A stretch of 64,000 bases of DNA, taken from Mercurialis annua. Taxonomy: Eukaryota; Streptophyta; Magnoliopsida; Malpighiales; Euphorbiaceae. The notes beneath the pieces were generated by a model. It worked only from the letters and a program-made list of their open reading frames with translations, did not search any database and was not told the origin of the DNA. The DNA lies in contig NC_065573.1 of the NCBI RefSeq assembly GCF_937616625.2, positions 9,563,001 through 9,627,000 of the forward strand, given 5' to 3'. The position numbers and the translations under genes are program-made. Of this stretch, positions 35,561-48,900 are shown piece by piece (the stretch's first letter is position 1; each line of letters begins with the position of its first letter).

Positions 35561-36995
35561 CATGTCTCAAGTAGATTTAACGTGTCGTTCCTATTTCCTA
35601 AGAATGGTTAGGTTATATTACGAAAAGTGTGCGTGAAAAGTGAAGCTAAATTAGTACGTCGCGTCTTAAGTCTCTCTAATGCGTCGTTCCGATTTCTAAG
35701 CATGGTTAGGTTATATTACGCAAAGTGTGCAAAAAAAAAGTGACGCTAAATTAGTATTACGCGTCTCAAATCTCTATAACGCGTCGTTTTCGATTACCAT
35801 GCCTATGTTGTGTCACAAGTCTCTCTAACGCGTCGTTCCGATTACCTACGGATATATTACGCAACGCGTGCGTGAAAAATGACAATAGATTAGTAGGTCG
35901 CTTCTCAAGTCTATTTAACGCGTCGTTCCGATTATCTATGCATAACCTAAGTTATATTACGCAAAATGTGCGTGAAAAGTGATGCTAGATTAGTATGTCG
36001 CATCTCAAGTCTCTCCAATGCGTTGTTCCGATTTCTAAGCATGGGTAGGTTATATTACGCAAAGTGTGCCAAAAAAGTGACGCTAGATTAGTATTACGCG
36101 TCTCAAATCTCTGTAACGCGTCATTTTCGATTACCATGCCTATGTCGCGTCACAAGTCTCTCTAACGCGTCGTTCCGATTACCTACGCATGGTTAGGTTA
36201 TATTACGCAACATGTGCTTGAGAAATGACAATAGATTAGTATGTCGCGTCTCAAGTCTATTTAACGCGTCGTTTCGATTACCTAAGCATGGTTATGAAAA
36301 GTGACGCTAGATTAGTATGTCGCGTCTCAAGTCGTTATAACGCGTCGTTTCCATGCTTATGTCGCGTCTCAATTCTCTTTAACTCGTTGTACCGATTACC
36401 TAAGGATAGTTAGGTTACTTTACAGAAAGTGTGCGTGAAATGTAACAATACATTAGTATGTCGCGTCTCAAGTCTATTTAACGCGTCATTTCGATTACCT
36501 AAGCATGGTTAGGTTATATTATGAAAAGTGTGCGTGAAAAGGTACGCTAGATAAGTATGTCGCGTCTCAATTATCTTTAACGCGTTGTTCTGATCACACT
36601 TCTAATTAACGCGTCGTTCCAATTACCTTAGCATATAGTTAGGTTATATTACGCAAAGTGTGCGTGGAAAGTGACGCTAGATTAGTATGTCACGTCACAA
36701 TTATCTTTAACGTGTTGTACCGATTACCTAAGGATGGTTAGTTTACTTTACGGAAAGTGTGCGTGAAAAGTAACAATACATTAGTATGTCGCATCTCAAG
36801 TCTATTTAACGCGTCGTTCCGATTACCTTAGCATGGTTATGTTATACTACGCAAAGTGTGCTTGAATAGTGACGGCAAAATAGTATGTCGTGTCAGAAGT
36901 CTCTTTAACGCGTCGTTCCAATTACCTAAGCATGTGCGTGAAAGTGACGCTAGATTATGTTACGTAAAGTGTGCATGAAAAGTGACGCTAGATTA
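35561..36995 (+). repeat. Satellite, module F copy 1
   Basis: This is a 1.43-kb forward block repeated at 38780-40234. The marker CATGTCTCAAGTAG begins both copies, 3219 bp apart, and GTGTGCATGAAAAG closes them, 3236 bp apart. It contains A-rich-linker monomers, a CTACGGATATATTACG deletion variant, a GATCACACTTCTAATTAACG rearranged monomer and a short AAGCATGTGCGTG scar, all shared with copy 2. Confidence 0.88.
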
Positions 36996-38779
36996 ATATG
37001 TCGCGTCTCAAGACTCTTTAACGCGTCGTTTTGAATACCTAAGCATGGTTAGGTTATATTCCGCAAAGCGTGCGTCAAAAGTGATGCTAGATTAGTATGG
37101 CGCGTTTTAAGTCTCTTAAACGCGTCATTTCAATTAGCGTCGTTCTGATTACCTAAGCATGGTTAGGTTATATTACGCAAAGTGTGCGTGAGAAGTGACG
37201 CTAGATTAGTATGTCGCATCTCAAGTCTCTTTAATGTGTGTTTCGATTACCTAAGCATGGTTAGGTTATATTACGTAAAGTGTGCGTGAAAAGTGACAAT
37301 AGATTAGTATGCCGCCTCCTAAGTCTCTTTCACGCGTCGTTCCGATTACCTAAGCATGGTTTGACGCTAGATTACTATAGCGCGTCTCAAGTCTCTTTAA
37401 CTCGTCGTTCCGATTACCTAAGCATGGATATCTTATATTACGCATGGATATCTAACCATGCTTATGTCACGTTACAAGTCTCTCTAACAAGTCGTTATGA
37501 TTACCAAAGCATGTTTAGGTTATATTACGCAAAGTGTGGGTGAAATTTGACAATAAATTAGTATATGTCGTGTCTCAAGTCTCTTTAACGCGTCGTTCCA
37601 ATTACCTAAGCATGGTTAGGTTATTTTACGCACATTGTGCGTGAAAAGTGACGTTGATTAGTATTTCTCGTCTCAAGTCTCTTTTACGTGTCGTTCCGAT
37701 TACCTATGCATGGTTAGGTCATATTACGCATTGTGTGCGTGAAAACTGTCGCTAGGTCAGTATGTCGCGTCTCAAGCCTCTTTAACGCGTCGTTCCGATT
37801 ACCTAAGCATGGTTAGATTATATTAAGCAAAGTGTGCGTGAAACGTTACGGTAGATTAGTATGTCGTGTCTCAAGTCTCTTTAACGCGTCGTTCCGATTA
37901 CCTAAGCATGGTTAGGTTATATTACGCAAAGAGTGCGTAAAAAGTGACACTAGATTAGTATGGCGCGTTTCAAGTCTCTTTAACGCGTTGTATCAATTAC
38001 CATGCTTATGTCGCGTCACAAGTGTCTCTAACGCGTCGTTCTGATTATCTAAGCATGGTTAGGTTAGATTAACTAAAGTGTGCGTGAAAAGTGACGCTAG
38101 ATTAGTATGTCGCGTCTCAAGTCTCTTTAACGCGTCGTTCCGATTACCTAAGCATGGCTAGGTTATATTACGCAAAGTGTGCGTGAAAAGTGACGCTAGA
38201 TTAGTATGTCACGTGCAAAGTCACTCTAACACGTGGTTCTTATTTCCTAAGCATGGTTAGGTTATATATCACAAAGTGTGCGTAAAAAGTGACGCTAGAT
38301 TAGTATGTCGCGTCTCAAGTCTCTTTAACGCGTCGTTCTGATAATCTAAGCATGGTTAGGTTATATTACGCGAAGTGTGCGTGAAAAGTGACGCTAGATT
38401 AGTATGTCACGTGTAAAGTCTAACACGTTGTTCTAATTTCCTAAGCATGGTTAGGTTATATTACACAAAGTGTGCGTAAAAAGTGACGCTAGATTTGTAT
38501 GTCGCGTCTCAAGTCTCTTTAACGCATTGTTCTGATAATCTAAGCATGGTTAGGTTATATTACGCAAGGTGTGCGTGAAAAGTGACGCTAGATTAGTATG
38601 GTGCATCTCAATGTTCTTTAACGCGTCGTTCCGATTACCTAAGCAGGGTTAGTTTATATTTCGCAACTTGTGCATGAAAAGTGAAGCTAGATTAGTATGT
38701 CGCGTATCAAGTGTTTGTAACGCGTCGTTTCGATTACCTAAGCATGGTTATGTTGATAATTAACAATAAATTAGTATGT
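36996..38779 (+). repeat. Satellite, forward array between F1 and F2
   Basis: These are forward monomers. The part 37007-37395 is repeated at 61264-61650 at a constant offset of 24257 bp, including the scar GCATGGTTTGACGCTAG. The part from about 37560 follows module A order (compare 3040-3560), and the end has short-period copies carrying TCACGTG variants near 38210 and 38405. The 87-codon frame at 37280-37543 is an artefact of the 33-codon period. Confidence 0.87.
38091..38189 (+). repeat. Representative 99-bp satellite monomer
   Basis: This copy is close to the apparent consensus and serves as the reference monomer. It starts at GTGACGCTAG and runs through TCGCGTCTCAAG, TTTAACGCGTCG, GATTACCTAAGCATGG, TTATATTACGC and GTGTGCGTGAAAA, after which the next GTGACGCTAG begins exactly 99 bp later. 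The one clear departure from the majority form is C instead of T at 38158. The monomer is about 43% GC and CpG-rich. It contains an MluI-type hexamer (ACGCGT) and a 16-bp imperfect palindrome centred on CATG. It carries no gene, and the family was not recognised. Confidence 0.95.
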
Positions 38780-40234
38780 CATGTCTCAAGTAGATTTTAA
38801 CGCGTTGTTCCTATTTCCTAAGAATGGTTAGGTTATATTACGAAAAGTGTGCGTGAAATGTGAAGCTAGATTAGTACGTCGCGTCTCAAGTCTCTCTCTA
38901 ATGCGTCGTTCCGATTTCTAAGCATGGTTAGGTTATATTACGCAAAGTGTGCAAAAACAAAGTGACGCTAGATTAGTATTACGCGTCTCAAATCTCTATA
39001 ACGCGTCGTTTTCGATTACCATGCCTATGTCGCCTCACAAGTCTCTCTAACGCGTCGTTCTGATTACCTACGGATATATTACGCAACGTGTGCGTGAAAA
39101 ATGACAATAGATTAGTAGGTCGCGTCTCAAGTCTATTTAACGCGTCGTTCCGATTACCTATGCATAACCTAGGTTATGTTACGCAAAGTCTGCGTGAAAA
39201 GTGATGCTAGATTAGTACGTCGCATCTCAAGTCTCTCTAATGCGTTGTTCCGATTTGTAAGCATGGTTAGGTTATATTACTGAAAGTGTGCAAAACAAAG
39301 TGACTCTAGATTAGTATTACGCGTCTCAAATCTCTGTAACGCGTCATTTTCCATTGCCATGCCTATGTCGCGTCACAAGTCTCTCTAACGCGTCGTTCCG
39401 ATTACCTACGCATGGTTAGGTTATATTACGCAACAAGTGCTTGAGAAATGACAATAGATTAGTATGTCCCGTCTCAAGTCTATTTAACGCGTCGTTTCGA
39501 TTACCTAAGCATGGTTAGGTTATTATTACGCAACGTGTGCATGAAAAGTGACGCTAGATTAGTATGTTGTGTCTCAAGTCTTTTTAACGTGTCGTTTCCA
39601 TGCTTATGTCGCGTCTCAATTCTCTTTAACGTGTTGTACCGATTACCTAAGGATGGTTAGGTTACTTTACAGAAAGTGTGCGTGAAATGTAACAATACAT
39701 TAGTATGTTGCGTCTCAAGTCTATTTAACGCGTCGTTCCGATTACCTAAGCATGGTTAGGTTATATTATGCATAGTGTGCGTGAAAAGGTACGATAAATA
39801 AATATGTAGCGTCTTAATTATCTTTAACGCGTTGTTCTGATCACACTTCTAGTTAACGCGTCGTTCCAATTACCTTAGCATAGTTAGGTTATATTACACA
39901 AAGTGTGCGTGGAAAGTGACGCTAGATTAGTATGTCACGTCTCATTTCTCTTTAACGCGTTGTACCGATTACCTAAAGATGGTTAGGTTGCTTTACGGAA
40001 AGTGTGCGTGAAAAGTAACAATACATTAGCATGTCGCATCTCAAGTCTATTTAACGCGTCATTCCGATATGGTTAGGTTATATTACGCAAAGTGTGCTTG
40101 AATAGTGACGCCAAATTAGTATGTCGTGTCAAAATTCTCTTTAACGCGTCGTTCCGATTACCTAAGCATGTGCGTGAAAGTGACGCTAGATTATGTTACG
40201 CAAAGTGTGCATGAAAAGTGACGCTAGATTAATA
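38780..40234 (+). repeat. Satellite, module F copy 2
   Basis: This is a copy of 35561-36995 at about 3.22 kb distance with scattered substitutions and small indels. An example is the longer TTACCTAAGCATGGTTAGG near 39500, where copy 1 is deleted. The end is marked by GATTAATACAAAAGTGACG, an aberrant junction absent from copy 1. Confidence 0.88.
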
Positions 40235-43200
40235 CAAAAGTGACGTTAGATTAGTATGGCGCATCTCAAGTATTTTCAATGCATCGTTCCGATTACCTAA
40301 GCATGGTTAGGTTATACTACGCATAGTGTGCGTGAAAAGTGACAATAGATTAGTATGTCGCATCTCAAGTCTCTTTAACGCGTGTTTCGATTACCTAAGC
40401 ATGGTTAGGTTACATTACGCAAAATGTGCGTGAAAACTGACGGTATATTAGTATGTCGCGTCTCAAGTCTCTTTAACACCTCATTCCGATTATCTAAGCA
40501 TGGTTAGGTTATATTTCCAAAGTGTGCGTGAAAAGTAACGCTAGATTAGTATGTCGCGTCTCAAGTTTCTTTAATGCGTCGTTCCGATTATCTTAGCATG
40601 GTTAGGTTATATTACAAAAAGTCTGCGAGAAAGTGACAATAGATTAGTATGTCGCTTCTCAAGTCTCTTTATGGCTTCGTTTCGATTATCATGCTTATGT
40701 CGCATCACAAATCTCTCTAACGCATCGTTCCGATTACCAAAGCATGGTTAGTATTACGCAAAGTGTGCGTGATAAGTGACGCTAGATTAGTATGTCGCGT
40801 CTCAAGTGTCTCTAACGCGTCGTTCCGATTACCTAAGCATGGTTAGGTTATATTACGAAAAGAGTGCGTGAAAAGTGACGCTAGATTAGTATGTCACATC
40901 TCTAGTCTCTTTAACGCGTCGTTCCGATTACCTAAGAATGGTTATGTTAAATTACGCCAAGTGCGCGCTAAAGTGACGCTACATCTCTTTAACGCGTCGT
41001 TTTGATTACCTAAGCATGGCTAGGTTGTATTACGCAAAGCGTGATCGAAAAGTGACGTTGGATTAGTATGGCGCGTCCTAAGTCTCTTTATTGTGTCGTT
41101 TCGATTACCTAAGCATGGTTAGGTTGTATTACGCAAAGTGTGCGTGAAAGTGACGCCAGATTAGTAAGTCACGTCTCAAGTATCTTTAACGCGTCGTTCC
41201 GATTACCTAAGCATGGTTAGGTTATTTTACGCAAAGTGTTCGCGAAAAATTACGGTAGATTAGTATATCGCGTCTCAAGTCTCGTTAACGCGTCGTTCCG
41301 ATTACCTAAGAATGGTTATATTATATTACGCCAAGTGAGCGTTAAAAGTGTCGCTAGATTACTATGTTGTCTCACAAGTCTTTTAAACGCGTTGTTACGA
41401 TTACCTTACATGGTTAGGTTATATTAGGCAATGTGTGCGTGAAAACTATTGCTAGGTTAGTATGTCGTGTCTCAAGTCTCTTTAAAGCGTCGTTTCGAAT
41501 ACCTAATCATTGTTAGGTTGTAACGCTAGATTAGTATGGCGCGTTTCAAGTCTCTTTAACGCGTCGTTTTGATTACTGTGCTTTATGTCACGTCACAAGT
41601 GTCTCTAACCCGTCTTTCTGATTACCTAAGCATGGTTAGGTTATATTATGCAACGTGTGCGTGAAAAGTGACAATAGATGATTAGTATGTCGCGTCTCAA
41701 GTCTCATTAGCGCGTCGTTCCGATTACCTAAGAATGGCTAGGTTATTTTACGCAAAGTGTGCGTGAAATGTTACGCTAGATTAGTATGTCGCGCCTCAAG
41801 TCTATTTAATGCATTTTCCGATTACCTAAGCATGGTTAGGTTATATTACGTAAAGTGTGCGTGAAAAGTGGCGCTAGATTAGTATGTCGCCGCTTTAGTC
41901 TCTTAATGCGTCATTTCGATTTCCTAAGCATGGTAACTATTAGGCAAAGTTTGCGTGAAAAGTGACGCTAGATTAGTATGTCGCTTCTCAAGTCTCTTTA
42001 ACGCGTCGTTCCGATTACCTAAGTACGGTTAGGTTATATTACACAAAGTCTGCGTAGAAAGTGATGTTAGACTAGTATGGCGCGTCTTAAGTCTCTTTAA
42101 CGCGTCGATTCAATTACCATGCTTATGTCGCGTCACAAGTGTCTCTACCGCGTCGTTCCGATTACCTAAGGATGGTTGAGTTATATTACGCAAAGTGTGC
42201 GTGAAAAGTGACGCTAAATTAGTATTTCGCATCACAAGTCTCTCTAACTCGTCGTTTCGATTACCTAGGCATGGATAGGTTATATTATGCAAAGTATGCG
42301 TGAAAAGTGTAGCTAGATTAGTATGTCGCGTCTCAAGTCTCTTTAACGCGTCATTCCGATTACCTAAGCATGGTTAGGCTATTTTACGCAAAGTGTGCGT
42401 GAAAAGTGACGCTAGATTAGTATGTTGCGTCTCAAGTCTCTTTAATGCGTCGCTCCAATTACCTTAGCATGGTTAGGTTATATTACGCAAAGTGTGCGTG
42501 AAAACTGTTGCTAGGTTAGTATATCGCGTATCAAGTCTCTTTAACGCGTCGTTCCGATTACCTAAGCATGGTTAGGTTATATTACGCAATGTGTGCGTGA
42601 AAACTATTGCTAGGTTAGTATGTCGTGTCTCAAGTCTCTTTAAAGCGGCGTTCCGATTACCTAATCATTGTTACGCAAAGGGTGCGTAAAAGCGACGCTA
42701 GATTAGTATGGCGCGTTTCAAGTCTCTTTAACGCGTCGTTTTGATTACTGTGCTTATGTCACGTCACAAGTGTCTCTAACGCGTCGTTCTGATAACCTAA
42801 GTATGGTTAGGTTATATTGCACAAAGTGTGCGTGAAAAGTGACAATAATGTATGTCAGGTCTCTAGTCTCTTTAACGCGTTGTTCCGATTACGTAAGCAT
42901 GGTTAGGTTATTTTACGCAAAGTGTGCGTGAAAAGTTACGCTGGATTAATATGTCGCGCCTCAAGTCTCATTAATGCATATTCCGATTACGTAAGCATGG
43001 TTAGGTTATTTTACGAAAAGAGTGTGTGAAATGTGATTATCTTTAACGTGTCGTTCCAATTACCTGAGCATGGATAGGTTATTTTACACAAAGTGTGCAT
43101 GAAAAGTTACGCGAGATTAGCATATCGCGTCTCAAGTCTCTTTAACGCGTCGTTTCGATTACCTAAGAATGGTTATGTTATTGTACGCCAAGTGCACGTT

Positions 43201-45454
43201 AAAAGTGACGCTACATTAGTATGTCGCATCTTAAGTCTCTTTAACGCGTAGTTCCGATTACCTAAGCATGGTTAGGTTATATTACGCAATGTGTGCTCGA
43301 AAAGTGACGTTAAGTTAGTATGGCGCGTCCTAAGTCTCTTTAATGCGTCGTTCCGATTACCTAAGCATGGTTAGGTTGTATCACGCAAAGTGTGCGTGAA
43401 AAGTGATGCTAGATTAGTATGTCACATCTCAAGTATTAACGCGTCGTTCCGATTACCTAAGCATGGTTAGGGTATTTTACGCAAAGTGTGCGTGAAAAAT
43501 TACGGTAGATTAGTATACCGCGTCTCAAGTCTCGTTAACGCGTCGTTCCGATTACCTAAGAATGGATATGTTATATTACTCCAAGTGCACGTTAAAAGTG
43601 TTGCTAGATTAGTATGTCGCGTCACAAGTCTTTTTAACGCGTTGTTACAATTACCTAAGCATGGTTAGGTTATATTACGCCAAGTGTGCGTAAAAATTGA
43701 CGCTAGATTAGTATGGCGCCTCTCAAGTCTCTTTAACGCGTCGTTTCGATTACCATGCTTATGTCGTGTTACAAAGTCTCTCTAACACGTTTTTCCAATT
43801 ACCAGAGTATGGTTATGTTAAATTACGCAAAGTGTGCGTGAAAAGAGTTGCTAGATTAGTATGTCGCGTCTCAAGTCTCTTTAACGCGTCGTTCCGATTA
43901 CCTAGGCATGGTTAGGGTATTTTATGCAAAGTGTGCGTGAAAAGTGACGCTAGATTAGAATGTCGCGTCTCAAGTCTTTTAACCCGTCGCTTTGATTACC
44001 TAAGCATGGTTAGGTTATATTACGCAATGTGTGCGTGAAAACTGTTGCTAGGTTAGTATGTTGCGTATCAAGTCTCTTTAACCCGTCATTCCGATTACCT
44101 AAGCATGGTTAGGTTATATTACGCAATATGTACGTGAAAACTAATTGCTAGGTTAATATGTCGTGTTTCAAGTCTCTTTAAAGCGTCGTTCCGATTACCT
44201 AATCATTGTTAGGTTGTATTACGCAAAGTGAGCGTAAAAGTGACACTATGGCGCGTTTCATGTATCTTTAACGCGTCGTTTTGATTATTGTACTTATGTC
44301 ACGTCACAAGTGTCTCTAACGTGTCATTTTGATTACCTAATCATGGTTAGGTTATGTTACACAAAGTGTGCATGAAAAGTGACAATAAATTAGTATGTCG
44401 CGTGTCAAGTCTCTTTAACGCGTCGTTTCGATTACCTAAGCATGGTTAGGTTATTTTACGCAAAGTGTGCGTGAAAAGTTACGCTATATTAGTATGTCGC
44501 GCCTCAAGTCTCTTTAATGCATATTCCGATTACCTAATAAGCATGGTTAGATTATATTACGTAATGTGTGCGTGAAAAGTGACGCTAGATTAGTATGTCG
44601 CGTCTCAAGTCTCTTTAACGCGTCGTTCCGATTACCTAAGCATGGTTAGGCTATATTACGCAATGTGTACGTGAAAACTGTTGCTAACGTATGTCGTGTC
44701 TAAAGTCTCTTTAACGCGTCGTTTCGATTACCAATGCCTATGTCACGTCACAAGTTTCTCTAACGCGTCGTTGCAATTACCCAAGCTTGGTTAGGTTATA
44801 TTATGCAAAGTGTGCGTGAAAATTGAAAATAGATTAATATGTTGCGTCTCAAATCTCTTTAACACGTCGTTCCGATTACCTGCGCATGGTTAGGTTATAT
44901 TATGCAAAGAGTGCCTGAATAGTGACGCTAGATTAGTATGTTGCGTCTCAAGTCTCTTTAACGCGTCGTTCCGATTACCTAAGCATGGTGAGTAAAAAAT
45001 GACACTAAATTAGTATGGCGCGTCTCAATTCACTTTAACGCGTCGTTCAGATAATCTAAGCATGGTTAGGTTATATTATGCAAAGTGTGCGTAAAAAGTG
45101 ACTCTAAATTAGTATGGCGTGTTTCATCTCTCTTTAACGCGTCGTTTTGATTACCATGCTTATGTTCCGTCTCAAGTCTCTCTAACGCGTCGTTCCGATT
45201 ACCTAAGCATGGTTAGGTTATATTACGCAAAGTGTGCGTGAAAAGTGACGCTAGATTAGTATGTCGCGTCTCAAGTCTCTTTAAAGCGTCGTTCCGATTA
45301 CCTAAGCATGGTTAGGTTACACTACGCAAAGTCTGCGTAAAACGTGACGCTAGATTAGTATGGCGTGTCTCAAGTCTCTTTAACGCGTCGTTTTGATTAC
45401 CATGCTTATGTCGCGTCTCAAGTCTCTCTAATGCGTCGTTCCGATTACCTAAGC
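40235..45454 (+). repeat. Satellite, irregular forward array with 1.2-2.3-kb repeats
   Basis: These are forward monomers with loose internal duplication. TACGGTAGAT occurs at 41251 and 43501, 2250 bp apart, within matching variant orders. The CTAATCATTGTTA variant after TCTTTAAAGCG recurs with starts near 41501, 42659 and 44197. Truncated monomers, such as AATGTATGTCAGG near 42848, are common. The homology is older than in module D. Frames of 60-66 codons at 41236, 42110, 43486 and 45312 are artefacts. Confidence 0.87.
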
Positions 45455-45925
45455 ATGGTTTAGTTATATTACGCAAAGTGTGCGTGAAAAATGATGCTAT
45501 GTCGCGTATCAAGTCTCTATAATGCGTCGTTCTGATTACCTAAGAATGGTTAGGTTATATTACGCAAAGTGTGCGTGAAAAGTGACAATAGATTAGTATG
45601 TCGCGTCTAAAGTGTCTTTAACGCGTCGTTCCGATTACCAAAGCTTGGTTATTTTATATTACACCAAGTGCGCGTTAGAAGTGTTGCTAGATTAGTATGT
45701 CGCGTCACAAGTCTCTTTAACGCGTTGTTACGATTACCTAAGCATGCTTAAGTTATATTACGCAGTGTGTGTAAAAAGTGACGCTAGATTAATGTGGCGC
45801 GTCTCAAGTCTTTTTAACGCATCGTTTCGATTCCATGCTTATGTCACGTTACAAGTCCCTCTAACACATCGTTCTGAAAAGTGACAATAGAGTATGTCGC
45901 GTTGCAAGTCTCTTTAGCATGTCGT
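45455..45925 (+). repeat. Satellite, A-like fragment with internal deletion
   Basis: The order matches 61675-62155 (offset about 16.2 kb) and module A from the AAGTCTCTAT marker (45511, compare 5921). It shares with 61745-64000 a roughly 43-bp deletion giving ATCGTTCTGAAAAGTG. Around 45900-45930 the phase jumps from about 6380 to about 8550 of module A, so about 2.2 kb of a unit is missing. Confidence 0.83.
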
Positions 45926-48900
45926 ACCGATTACCTAAGCATGGCTAGGTTATACTACGCAAAGATTGTGTGAATAGTGACTCTAGATTAGTATGTCGCG
46001 TTTCGAGTCTCTTTAACGCGTCGTTTCGATTACCATACTTATGTTGCTTAACAAGTGTCTCTGACGCGTCATTCTGATTATCAAAGCATGGTTAGGTTAT
46101 ATTATGCAAAGTGTGCGTGAAAAGTGACAATAAATTAGTATGTCCTGCCTCAAGTCTCTTTAACACGTCGTTCTGATTACCCATTGATGATATGTTATAT
46201 TACGCCAAGTGCGCGTTAAAAGTGTCGCCAGATTAGTATGTCACGTCACAAGTCTCTTTAACGCGTTGTTACGGTTACATTAGCACGGTTAGGTTATATT
46301 ACGCTAAGTTTGTGTAAAAAGTGAAGCTAGATTAGTATGTCGTGTCTCAAGTCTCTTTAACGCGTCGTTTCGATTACCATGCTTATGTTACATTACAAGT
46401 CTCTCTAACATGTCGTTCTGATTACCTAAGCATGGTTAGGTTATATTACGCAAAGTGTGCTTGATATGTGACAATAGATTAGTATGTTGCGTCTCAAGTC
46501 TCTTTAACGCGTTGTTACGATTATCTCATCATTGTTAGGTATTTTACACAAATTGTTCGTGAAAAGTGACGCTAGATTAGTTTGTCGTGTCTCAAGTCTT
46601 TTTAACGCGTCGTTCCGATTACCTAAGCATGGTTAGGTTATATTACGCAATGTGTACTTGAAAACTGTCGCTAGGTAAGTATGTCGCATCCCAAGTCTAT
46701 TTAACGCGTCGTTCCGATTACCTAAGCATGCTTAGGTTATATTACGCAAAGTGTGGGTGAAAATTGAAAAGTGACGCTAGATTAGTATTTCGCGTCTCAA
46801 GTCTCTTTACCGCGTCGTTCTGATTTCCTAAGCATGGTGGGAGTATAATAAGTAAAGAGGGGTTAAAAAGTGACGCTAGATTAGTATGGCGCGTTTCAAG
46901 TCTCTTTAACACGTCGTTTCGATTACCATGCTTATGTCACGTCACAAGTGTCTCTAACGCGTCGTTCTGATTACCTAAGCATGGTTAAGTTATATTACGC
47001 AAAGTGTGCGTGAAAAGTGACAATAGATTAGTATGTCACGTCTTAAGTCTCTTTAACTTGTCGTTCTGATTACCTAAATGGTTGAGTTATATTATGCAAA
47101 GTGTGCGTGAAAAGTGACTCTAGATAAGTATGTCGCGTCTCAAATCTCTTTAACTCGTCGTTCTGATTACCTAAGCATGGTTAAGTTATATTACGCAATG
47201 TGTGCGTGAAAAGTGACGCTCGATTAGTATGTCGCGTCTCAAGTCTCTTTAACGCGTTGTTCCGATTACCTAAGCATGATTTCGTTTTATTACACCAAGT
47301 GCGCGTTAAAATGTTGCTAGATTAGTATGTCGCGTCACAAGATCCTTTAACGCGTTGTTACGATTACCTAAGCATGGTTAGGTTATATTACGCAAAGTAT
47401 GCGTAAAAAGTACGCTCTAGATTAGTATGGCGCGTCTCAAGTATCTTTAACGCGTTGTTTCAATTATCATGCTTATGCACGTCACAAGTCTCTCTAACAA
47501 GTCGTTCTGATTACCAAAGCATGGTGGGGTTATATTACACAAAGTGTGCATGAAAATTGACAATAGATTAGTATGTCACGTCTCAAGTCTTGTTAACGAG
47601 TCATTTCGATTACCTATGCATGGTTAGGTCATTTTACATAAAGTGTGCGTGAAAAGTGACGCTAGATTAGTATGTCGCGTGTCAAGTCTCCTTAACACGT
47701 CGTTCCGATTACCTAAGCATGGTTAAGTTATATTACGCAATGTGTGCGTGAAAACTGCTGCTAGGTTAGTATCTCGCGTCTCAAGTCTCTTTTACGCGTC
47801 GTTCCGATTACCTAGGCATGGTTAGGTTATATTACGCAAAATGTGCGGGAAAAGTGACGCTAGATTAGTATGTCGTGTCTCAAGTCTCTTTAATGCGTCG
47901 TTCCGATTACCTAAACTTGGTTAGGTTATTCTACGCAAAGCGTGCGTAAAGAGTGACGCTAGATTAGTATGGCGCGTTTCAAAAATCTTTAACGCGTCGT
48001 TTCGATTACCATGCTCATGTCGCGTCACAAGTGTCTCAAACGCGTCGTTCGGATTAACTAAGAAAAGTGTGCGTGAAAAGTGACAATATATTAGTATGTC
48101 GCATCTCAAGTCGCTTTAAAGTGTCATTCTGATGACCTAGGCATGGTTAGGTTATTTTACGCAAAATGTGCGTGATAAGTGACGCTAGATTGGTATGTCG
48201 CTTCTCAAATACCTTTAACGTGTGTTCCGATTACCTAAGCATTGTTAGGTTATATTACGCAAAGTGTGCGTGAAAAGTGACCCTAGATTAGTATATCGCG
48301 TCTCAAGTATCTTTAACACGTCGTTTCGATTACCAAAGCATGGTTATGTTATATTAGGCCAAGTGCGAGTTAAAAGTATCGCTAGATTAGTATGTCGCAT
48401 CACTAGACTTTTTAACGCGTTGCTATTTTACCTAAATATGGTTAAGTTATGTTACGCAATGTGTGCGTGAAAACTGCTGCTAGGTTAGTATCTCGCGTCT
48501 CAAACGCATTGTTTTGATTACCATGCATATGTCACATTGCAAGTCTCTCTAACACATCGTTCTGATAACCATAGCATGGTTTGGTTAAATACACAAAGTG
48601 TGCGTGAAAAGCGACAATTAATTAGTATGTCGCGTCACATGTCTCTTTAACCCGTCGTTCCAATTACCTAAGCATGGTTGGGTTATTTTACGCAAAGTGT
48701 GCGTGAAAAGTGACGCTAGATTAGTATGTCGTGTCACTAGTATCTTTAACGCGTCGTTCCAATTACCCAAGCATGGTTTGGTTATATTATGCGATGTGTG
48801 CGTGAAAACTGTTGCTAGGTTAGTATGTCGCGTCTTAAGTCGCCTTAAGGGTCGTTCTAATTACCTAATCATGGTTAGGTTATTTTACGCAAAGTGTGCG

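Noticed and set aside
38091..38189. CENP-B box-like motif in the monomer
   Set aside because: I could not align the conserved TTCG...CGGG core to the consensus. A centromere role is possible from context but not supported by a motif.
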